Shown here: positions 27,801 through 34,233 of the stretch, in pieces
Numbering within the stretch: position 1 is the first letter of the stretch
Layout of the letters: the number at the start of each line of letters is the position of its first letter
NCBI GenBank assembly: GCA_014695175.1
Contig: JACJNV010000208.1
Coordinates: 1-46,804 of the forward strand
DNA from: Microcoleus sp. FACHB-DQ6
Lineage (GTDB): Bacteria > Cyanobacteriota > Cyanobacteriia > Cyanobacteriales > Microcoleaceae
Reading direction: 5' to 3'
Length of the DNA stretch: 46,804 nucleotides
Translations under genes and position numbers: made by a program
Notes under the pieces: model-generated
What the model saw: the letters and a program-made list of their open reading frames with translations, nothing else
Databases searched by the model: none
Told to the model about the DNA's origin: nothing

Positions 27801-30800
27801 GCGCAGGTCTAAAACTTGAATTTGATAAGCCGGCACCCGTTCCAAGATTTGCTGCTGCCCGTCTGGCCTGACGATCGCTCGCAGCATTTCGTGACGGTCG
27901 ATTAATTGCTGCCAAGCTTTGCTGAATCGCTCCAGGTCTAAGTTGACGCTTTCAATCTCTGCATAAATGTGCGTGGCGACCCCGCCCAACTCAAACGTTT
28001 CTGTGCGACCAATCCAGTAAGCTTGCTGGATGTCGGTGAGAGGGAAGGGCTGGTGCCGCCCCTCTGGACCGGGCGTTATTACCGGCAGGCTATTGACAAA
28101 AACTTGTTTTACCGCATCACTTTTTTGCGGAGAAATTACAGCCGCCAAACTTTCCACAGTCGGGCACTGAAACAAACTGCGTAGTGGCAACTCTACCTGA
28201 AACGCTTCTCGAACTTTAGCAATCAGTTGCGTTGCCAGCAGGGAATGTCCTCCCAACTCGAAGAAATTGTCGCCAATTCCTATTTGTTTGACGCCGAGAA
28301 CCTGACTCCAAATTTCAGCGAGTAACTGTTCTTCCGGAGTGCGCGGTGCAAAAGCGGCGTTTAATGGGAAGTTTTCTGTATCGGGCGCTCTCAGCGCTTT
28401 GCGGTCTACCTTTCCATTCGGCGTCAGCGGCAGCGCCTCTAGCAGCACAAAAGCCGAAGGCAGCATATATTCCGGCAGCTTCTCCTTCAGGAAAGCGCGC
28501 AATTCACTTGCGGCGACGATCGCGCCCTCTTGGCCGAGCACTGCATAAGCCACTAAACATCTATTGCCTGGTTCATCTTCTCGAACCACAACCACAGCTT
28601 CTCGCACGTCTGGATGCTGGCTTAATGCCGCCTCAATCTCGCCCAGTTCGATGCGGAAGCCCCGCACCTTGACCTGATTGTCAATGCGATCGACATATTC
28701 GATATTTCCATCGCTCAGGTATCGGGCTAAGTCCCCGGTTTTGTACAGGCGTGCCCCCGGGCGATCGCTGAATGGGTGAGAAATAAATTTTTCGGCGTTT
28801 AATTCCGGGCGATTCAGATAACCTAAGGCCAATCCGTCACCGCCGATGTGCAGTTCGCCAACAATTCCAACCGGAACCGCTTGGAGATTGCCATCGAGAA
28901 TGTAGATTTCAGTATTCGCGATCGGGCGTCCGATCGCCTCAGGAACATTTTGGCGGCGGTGCCGAGATTCCAAAGCATTGACGTGGCACGTTGTTGACCA
29001 AACTGTCGTTTCTGTTGGCCCGTACATATTCCACAGAGAACCGCCTTTTTCTAATAGCCGATCGGCCAGTTCTCGCGGCAAGGCTTCGCCGCCGCCGAGC
29101 ATTTTTAATTGAGGGCTACTTTCCCAGCCAGCCGCCAGCAACAAGCGCCACGTGGCAGGCGTTGCTTGCAAAACTGTGACACCACAGTTCTGCAATGTAG
29201 AGAGCAATAGTTCGCCATTGGCGGTGACTTCTCGACTTGCTAATACTATCTTTGCCCCTACCATCAAGGGCAGATAAATTTCTAGAGCCGCAATATCAAA
29301 ACAGATGGTAGTGACCGCCAGTAAAATGTCCGACTCTGTTAATCCCGGAGCCTCGCGCATGGAATTTAAGAAGTTGACCAAAGACTGGTGGTAGATTTGT
29401 ACCCCTTTTGGTTTTCCTGTAGAGCCGGAAGTGTAAATGGTGTAGGCTAAGTTGTCGGAGTTAGCGCGCCGGGAGGGGTTCGCTTGGCTCTGTTGAGAAA
29501 TTCTACCCCAATCTGCATCTAAGCATACTAATTGCGCTTCCTGTTCTGGCAGTAAAGCCAGCATTTTTTGCTCAGTTACAAGAATTTTTACCCGAGCATC
29601 TGACAAAATATAGGCAATGCGCTCTAGGGGATAACTCGAATCGAGTGGAACGTAAGCGCCCCCCGCTTTGAGAATGCCGAGCAAACCCACAATCATGTCG
29701 AGCGATCGCTCCGTACAAATTCCCACCAAAACTTCTGGTTTTACACCGAGTTTTTGCAGGTAGTGCGCGACTTGATTCGCTCGTTTATTCAGTTCGCGGT
29801 AGGTGAGTTTTTGGTCTTCAAATACGACTGCAATGGCATCGGGAGTTCGAGCGACCTGCGCTTCAAATAACTGATGAATGGTGGAATTTTTCGGATAATC
29901 GACTTGCGTATTATTCCACTCAACTAGCAGTTGATGCCGTTCGCGAGCGCTCAACAATGGCAACTGTGAAATGCGCGTGTCGGCATTGGCGATAATTCCT
30001 TCCAGCAAAATCTGAAAATGCCCGTGCATCCGCGCGATCGTGCTGGGTTGGAACAGGTTCGTGCTGTACTCCCACGTCGCCGTCAACCCCCGATCGGTTT
30101 CTTCCAGAAATAGCATCAAGTCGAAATTAGCGGTTTCGGTGTCAATTTCATTAAAATTTAAAGTCAGCCCTGGCAATTCTAAAGTCTGTGTCAAGCCATT
30201 TTGCAAGGCAAACGCCACTTGAAACAGCGGCGAGTAGCTCAAATCTCGCTCTGGCTGCAACTCCTCGACAAGCTTCTCAATCGGTACATCTTGATGCGCG
30301 TAAGCGCCTAATGCCACTTCTCGCACGCTCCTTAGCAACTCTCGAAAAGTCGGATTTCCATTTAAGTCAGACCGCAGGACTAAAGTATTGACAAAAAATC
30401 CAATTAATGCTTCTGTCTCGCTGCGATTGCGGTTGGCGATGGGAGAGCCAACTAAAATATCTGTCTGCCCCGTGTAGCGATAAAGCAGCGTCTTGAAGGC
30501 TGCCAGCAACGTCATAAATAGGGTGGCTTTTTCTTGCTGGCCCAATTGGGCCAGCGCCAAGCTCAAATCTTTGGGCAACTCCCAAGTTTGTCTCGCACCC
30601 TGGAACGTTTGAACGGCGGGGCGAGGAAAATCTGTTGGTAAATTTAGAATCGGCAAGCTGCCGCTTAACTGCTGCTTCCAGTAACCCAGTTGCGTCTCTA
30701 ATATTTCTCCTTGCAACTGCTGGCGCTGCCATGCGGCAAAGTCGGCGTATTGAATTGGCAGCGGGGAAAGCAAGGGTAAACGATTGCTAGAAAAAGCTTG

Positions 30801-33434
30801 ATAAAATTCTGCCAACTCCCGGAGAAATACGCCCAGGGACAAACCATCAAAAACGATATGATGCACGGTTAGAAGTAAGACGTGCTCTGTGAAGTCGAGG
30901 CGCAGCAGTTTGGCGCGCAGCAGAGAGCTTTGCCCCAAGTCAAAGGGATCTCGCGCGGAGGACGCAGACAGCCTTTGCACCTCGGCCTCGCGATCGTCTG
31001 GGGAGCTCGCGCTCAAATCTATCAGCGGCAGCGTCCAATCGCCTGCAGCAGCGACAACCTGTATCGGTTGCCCTTCCACAGCGACAAACGCAGTTCTTAA
31101 AACCTCGTGCCGCTCGATAATTTTCTCAATACTTTGCCTGAGTGCTTCTGCATTGAGTTGCCCCGTCACCCGAACCGCACCGCAGAGGTTGTAGAAGGGG
31201 TTTCCCGGTTCCAATTGGTCGAAGAACCACAAGCGCTCTTGGGCAAAAGACAGGGGAAGATGGCGCGAGCGAGAAACTGGTCCAATGACGGCTGCTTTGG
31301 TATTTCCTGTTAGTTGCTCTAGAATTTGCACTGCCAGTCGAGCAATGCTCCTATCCTCAAACAAATCGGCAACCGATACAGTAACGCCCAAGTCACTCTC
31401 TATTTGATTTTTTAACTCAAAAATTCTTAAAGAATCTAGTCCAAAGCTACTGAGCGGTCGATCGATAATATCTTGTGTTTTCCCGCTGGCACTGAAGTGA
31501 ATTGAAGATTCCTCTTCCGTCGCCTTTAGCCGACTTTGGCTATTAGCCGGAGAATTAATTCCCCGGCGGTTTACCTGCTGCCAAAGGTAAGCCTCAAGCA
31601 GCGGCTGCCGTTCTTCTAACTCTGCTGCCAGCAGAATTTCTCGCGTGAGTTGATGGTCGATTTCCACCGAATCAGCTAACTCTAAAATGCTACTGGCGAC
31701 AACTTCCAAATTGTCAGCTAGAAAGTCAGCACAGGCGGCGCGACGTTGAATTTTACCGCTGGTAGTTTTGGGAATGCTTCCGGGCTTAATCAGCACTACT
31801 CCATAAACTTGCACTTCATATTCTTGAGCAATACTGGAGCGGATGGCGCTGATAATTTCCTCGGCATTATCCGGCGCTTTGCGAGATTGTAATTCTGGCA
31901 CGATAACGAGCTGTTCTTCGCCTGCGACTTCCACCGAGAATGCCGCGATCGCCCCCTGCCGCAAACTGGGATGGCTGCGCTCTGCCGTTCTTTCTATATC
32001 TTGGGGGTAAAGATTGCGACCTCGGATGATAATCAAATCTTTGAGTCGCCCTGTAATAAACAGTTCTCGATCGCGTAAAAAGCCCAAATCTCCTGTTCGC
32101 AAAAATGGCCCTTCGCTAGTATCTGAAAGATATGCTTGAAAGGTTTTTTCTGTCTCTTCTGGGCGATTCCAATAGCCTCGCGCAACTGTTTCGCCAGCTA
32201 CCCAAATTTCTCCGACTTCCTGCGGCTGGCATTGCGTCAGAGATTCGGGATTGACGATCGCAACTTTAGTGCCAAATTCAGGGAAACCGCAGCCGACTAA
32301 AGTTCTCACGCCACGATCGCCTTCGACAACTTCTACAATGTGATTATTTTCCAGCGCCCCAGCGTCAACAGGTAAGAAAGTCGGTGTTGTCCCGCTCCGA
32401 ACCGTGGCAATTTTTAGCGTAGTTTCTGCCATTCCGTAAGCAGGACAAAAGGCATCTGCCTGAAAACCGCAGGACTCAAAAGCTTTGGTAAATCGCTCTA
32501 GGGTTTCTTTGTGGATGGGTTCTGCGCCGTTATAGGCGACGCGCCAACTACTCAAGTCGAGCATTTTTTGGTGATCGCCCAAGATTTTGCTTATTTTGCT
32601 AGCACACAAGTCGTAAGCAAAATTTGGCCCGCCGCTGTGGGTAGCTTTGTAGCGCGAAATCGCTTCCAACCAGCATATCGGGTTCTGAATAAACGCCGCT
32701 GGCGGCATGAAGTAAGAGGGAATTCCCAGATACAAAGGTTTGAGCAATCCGTCAATTAACCCCATGTCGTGAAAGGGGGGAAGCCACGTTACGGCAACGC
32801 TTTCGGAATCGTGGTGAAAGCCTCGGTGAATGTATTCGATGTTGTACAAAACATTGGCGTGGCTCACCATTACGCCTTTGGGGGTGGAGGTTGAGCCGGA
32901 AGTGTACTGAAGATAAGCCACTTCCTCGGGATGGATGGGTGCCTGCTGCCACTTTTCGCCGTCATCGGAAAGCATCTCTGCACTCAGCCAGTGCAGCCCT
33001 TTGAGTTCCGGCGCTTGCTCGCATAGCTGCTCTAAATTTTCCAGGTGTCGCGCGGGAGCGATCGCAAATGTTGCTCCTGCGTCTTTGGCGATCGCACTAA
33101 TTTTCGCTAAATTCCGTTTCAGCTTCGGCGGATAGAGGGGAACCGCGATCACTTTGGCGTACAAGCATCCAAAAAAGGCGGCGAGATAGTCCAATCCTGG
33201 CGGGAAAAGCAGTAAGGCTCGTTCGCCAGTGACTCCCAATGTCTGAAGTCGCACGGCGTGCGATCGGGCGATCGCATCTAACTCTCGATAAGTCAAACTG
33301 GCGGTTTCAGTTTTTCCGTCTAACAGAAATGTATATTTCTGCTCTGGTTGGTGTAATGCCCTATTTTGCAGCAGTTCTACTAAATTGGTACAACTTTCGG
33401 TGAGTTGGTTTCCCTTAATGCTTGCGTCACTCAT
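24849..33434 (-). CDS. NRPS starter: FAAL-T-C-A(Gly)-T-Cy-A(Cys)-T
   Basis: 2861 residues, first gene of the operon. A fatty acyl-AMP ligase (about 15-600; YTSGSTSTPKGV at 178, VAVPLYPPK, ITGRLKDLIIIRGRNLYPQDIE split over 460-481) loads a carrier (FGLDSL, Ser668). C1 about 725-1160 has HHIVFDG 858-864. A1 about 1185-1685 has pocket D1380 I1381 L1384 Q1423 L1446 G1448 M1470 V1478 W1479, a Gly code; T2 has Ser1731. A second condensation-type domain (about 1795-2215) opens FPLTDIQQAYWIGR and carries DALIAD (D1928, D1933), the DxxxxD motif of heterocyclization domains. A2 about 2255-2755 has D2449 L2450 Y2453 N2492 L2519 S2521 L2545 I2553 W2554, the exact Cys code DLYNLSLIW. T3 has Ser2798. Expected product: fatty acyl-Gly-thiazoline. 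No oxidase domain is seen, so the ring should stay a thiazoline. Confidence 0.96.
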   Translation of the reverse strand: MSDASIKGNQLTESCTNLVELLQNRALHQPEQKYTFLLDGKTETASLTYRELDAIARSHAVRLQTLGVTGERALLLFPPGLDYLAAFFGCLYAKVIAVPLYPPKLKRNLAKISAIAKDAGATFAIAPARHLENLEQLCEQAPELKGLHWLSAEMLSDDGEKWQQAPIHPEEVAYLQYTSGSTSTPKGVMVSHANVLYNIEYIHRGFHHDSESVAVTWLPPFHDMGLIDGLLKPLYLGIPSYFMPPAAFIQNPICWLEAISRYKATHSGGPNFAYDLCASKISKILGDHQKMLDLSSWRVAYNGAEPIHKETLERFTKAFESCGFQADAFCPAYGMAETTLKIATVRSGTTPTFLPVDAGALENNHIVEVVEGDRGVRTLVGCGFPEFGTKVAIVNPESLTQCQPQEVGEIWVAGETVARGYWNRPEETEKTFQAYLSDTSEGPFLRTGDLGFLRDRELFITGRLKDLIIIRGRNLYPQDIERTAERSHPSLRQGAIAAFSVEVAGEEQLVIVPELQSRKAPDNAEEIISAIRSSIAQEYEVQVYGVVLIKPGSIPKTTSGKIQRRAACADFLADNLEVVASSILELADSVEIDHQLTREILLAAELEERQPLLEAYLWQQVNRRGINSPANSQSRLKATEEESSIHFSASGKTQDIIDRPLSSFGLDSLRIFELKNQIESDLGVTVSVADLFEDRSIARLAVQILEQLTGNTKAAVIGPVSRSRHLPLSFAQERLWFFDQLEPGNPFYNLCGAVRVTGQLNAEALRQSIEKIIERHEVLRTAFVAVEGQPIQVVAAAGDWTLPLIDLSASSPDDREAEVQRLSASSARDPFDLGQSSLLRAKLLRLDFTEHVLLLTVHHIVFDGLSLGVFLRELAEFYQAFSSNRLPLLSPLPIQYADFAAWQRQQLQGEILETQLGYWKQQLSGSLPILNLPTDFPRPAVQTFQGARQTWELPKDLSLALAQLGQQEKATLFMTLLAAFKTLLYRYTGQTDILVGSPIANRNRSETEALIGFFVNTLVLRSDLNGNPTFRELLRSVREVALGAYAHQDVPIEKLVEELQPERDLSYSPLFQVAFALQNGLTQTLELPGLTLNFNEIDTETANFDLMLFLEETDRGLTATWEYSTNLFQPSTIARMHGHFQILLEGIIANADTRISQLPLLSARERHQLLVEWNNTQVDYPKNSTIHQLFEAQVARTPDAIAVVFEDQKLTYRELNKRANQVAHYLQKLGVKPEVLVGICTERSLDMIVGLLGILKAGGAYVPLDSSYPLERIAYILSDARVKILVTEQKMLALLPEQEAQLVCLDADWGRISQQSQANPSRRANSDNLAYTIYTSGSTGKPKGVQIYHQSLVNFLNSMREAPGLTESDILLAVTTICFDIAALEIYLPLMVGAKIVLASREVTANGELLLSTLQNCGVTVLQATPATWRLLLAAGWESSPQLKMLGGGEALPRELADRLLEKGGSLWNMYGPTETTVWSTTCHVNALESRHRRQNVPEAIGRPIANTEIYILDGNLQAVPVGIVGELHIGGDGLALGYLNRPELNAEKFISHPFSDRPGARLYKTGDLARYLSDGNIEYVDRIDNQVKVRGFRIELGEIEAALSQHPDVREAVVVVREDEPGNRCLVAYAVLGQEGAIVAASELRAFLKEKLPEYMLPSAFVLLEALPLTPNGKVDRKALRAPDTENFPLNAAFAPRTPEEQLLAEIWSQVLGVKQIGIGDNFFELGGHSLLATQLIAKVREAFQVELPLRSLFQCPTVESLAAVISPQKSDAVKQVFVNSLPVITPGPEGRHQPFPLTDIQQAYWIGRTETFELGGVATHIYAEIESVNLDLERFSKAWQQLIDRHEMLRAIVRPDGQQQILERVPAYQIQVLDLRGQNYRVVNSQIEAVRESLSHQVIPSDRWPLFEIRASVLDDRRVRLHFSFDALIADAWSFQMLGRELAKLYQNPNETLSEIEISFRDYVFAELACRHTEEYRRSVDYWQSRIPTLPPAPDLPLVKNPAAIEKPRFERRTGQLDPKTWQQLKNKSTKAGSTPSGILLAAFAEVLAVWSKNPRFTIGLTLFNRLPLHPQVNEIAGDFTSLILLAVDNSARDSFAARVRRLQEQLWDDLDHRYFSGVQVLRELLRQQGSVSAALMPMVFTSTLTQNAEGEQNFPLHWLGETVCAITQTPQVFLDVQVSEEAGALVFNWDAVEELFPPGMLDDMFATYSHFLHRLADEAEIWQEANPQLLPPTQLQQRAAINATDAPVPAEMLHTLFAARVPLHPQKVAVVATHRTLTYEELYRRSRALGYRLQKLGARPNTLVAVVMEKGWEQVVACLGILMSGAAYVPVDPALPKERRSHLLAQAEVEIAVTQSGLEVSLDWPENLLRICADTEELTGEFHQPLEPVQTPEDLAYVIYTSGSTGVPKGVIIDHRGAVNTIADINQRFGVGEGDRVLALSSLSFDLSVYDIFGTLAAGGTIVLPESSAAKDPARWAELMVRENISIWNSVPALMQMMVEYAAGRPDVFQNLRLVLLSGDWLPLTLPGQIKSLRACVQVVSLGGATEASIWSILYPIEEVSPDWKSVPYGKPMKNQRLYVFDEALEPSPVSVPGQLYIGGIGLAKGYWRNPEKTAASFITHPRTGERLYRTGDLGRFLPDGNIEFLGREDFRLKIRGFRIEAGEIEAALNQHPAVKASIVTAFGENHSQKRLVAYIVPQQNAVPATCQLRQFLSEKLPNYMLPSAFVMLEALPLSANGKVNREALPQPDAAIQAAKIFVAPRTSVEEMLARIWSEILGIDRVSVSDNFFELGGDSLLVTLLATKIRQFFQVELCLRDLFEVQILSEIAEKISEIKSQKVTIQESAIAPVSRSAYRMKL

Positions 33435-33684
33435 CGATTCTTTTTACCTATAAGTCTTGTTTGCAGTACGCCAACCAGTTCCGCCAAATTCTTTCCACAG
33501 AGAGTTTCTGTGAACAGTTGTCGGACATCACGACTCTGCCATCAGCGCGTTTGAGTCTTCAATCCGGGTATTAGCGCTTGTTTTCAGGTTTTGTGGTCGA
33601 TCGGGCTGTTCGGCAATGGCTCCGGGGCGCTTTCAGTCCGAGCCAGCTTCGATATCAGCTTCAGGGGCTTTACGGCTATCGACT
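33435..33684 (-). other. Leader of the NRPS operon, possibly structured
   Basis: About 250 bases between the predicted transcription start and the FAAL ATG. No convincing ORF. Several potential stems are visible: TTCCACAGA/TCTGTGAA at 33493-33514, and GGCTC/GAGCC around 33617-33645. I recognise no known riboswitch. Confidence 0.35.
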
Positions 33685-33690
33685 TTAAGC

Positions 33691-33719
33691 ATAGTAGGCT
33701 AGATGATATTTATTGTCAA
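33691..33719 (-). promoter_or_regulatory. Predicted promoter of the NRPS operon with overlapping Fur-like site
   Basis: On the minus strand TTGACA (33719-33714), a 17-bp spacer, then TACTAT (33696-33691): a good sigma-70 type pair. The spacer region reads GACAATAAATATCATC, a partial match to the classic Fur box GATAATGATAATCATTATC. Repression by Fur-Fe would fit siderophore synthesis but is inferred. Confidence 0.55.
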
Positions 33720-33850
33720 GAGTCGTTCAGCAAATTTATTGACTCCTATCGTTTCCTATATGACAATCTTTTCTAACTCTTGCCATAGCATTTTAGGCGT
33801 TCGTTTGTCTAGCCCTGACAGCAACCATAATAGGCAAGTGCTGCCTAACT

Positions 33851-33875
33851 AAATAGGGGGTCAGACCCCCTATTT
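33851..33875. repeat. Perfect 12-bp inverted repeat between divergent units
   Basis: AAATAGGGGGTC and GACCCCCTATTT separated by a single A. It would fold into a strong hairpin on either strand and is followed by TTAAAA on the plus strand. It could act as a bidirectional terminator or insulator between the two promoters, or be one of the GGGGTC repeats common in cyanobacterial spacers. Confidence 0.55.
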
Positions 33876-33878
33876 TAA

Positions 33879-33897
33879 AATGAAATTAGTTTTCATT
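33879..33897. promoter_or_regulatory. Fur-box-like 19-bp dyad
   Basis: AATGAAATTAGTTTTCATT, a perfect 7-bp inverted repeat around 5 bp, of the size and AT content of a Fur site. It lies 9 bp before the -35 of the receptor promoter. It fits iron repression of the uptake genes. It does not match the E. coli consensus closely, so the assignment is tentative. Confidence 0.45.
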
Positions 33898-33906
33898 AGT
33901 TAACTC

Positions 33907-33936
33907 TTGACAGATGTGAGTGCTCTGTTATCTAAT
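33907..33936 (+). promoter_or_regulatory. Predicted promoter of the TonB receptor gene
   Basis: TTGACA (33907-33912), an 18-bp spacer, then TCTAAT (33931-33936). Transcription would start near 33944, giving a leader of about 290 bases before the receptor ATG. Confidence 0.5.
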
Positions 33937-34233
33937 TAAGGCACTTTCTCATTAAGACCCCAGCGACTACTTCCTTTAACCGAGGAAGCTGCCAACCGTG
34001 GGAGATCGTCCAGAGCGCCACCGGACAGAGGCGTTCGCCCTCACACGCTTCCTGCCAGACAAAGGCTGCTAGCGACGGGAGAATCGGATCGATGTGCGCC
34101 CGACAACTAGGTCGTATCTTCCGCAGGTCAGTTTCACTCCTGCCCACAAGAGCAGCAACGCTGCCACAAATCATGTTGTGCAAACAACGCAAACCACATA
34201 TCCGAAGTTCTATCAATTGTTGATTCAAGACTA
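33937..34233 (+). other. Long leader of the TonB receptor gene
   Basis: About 290 bases without a recognised element. The minus strand is open for 98 codons (33932-34228), but the translation resembles no family I know and would lie antisense to the leader. I compared it by eye with cobalamin riboswitch consensus blocks and found no match. Confidence 0.3.

Noticed and set aside
33932-34228. Minus-strand 98-codon frame in the receptor leader
   Set aside because: No family resemblance, no ribosome binding site seen, and it would lie antisense to the likely receptor leader. Kept only as an observation.
33937-34233. Cobalamin riboswitch before the TonB receptor
   Set aside because: The conserved cobalamin blocks were not found by eye, and the gene context is siderophore, not B12.
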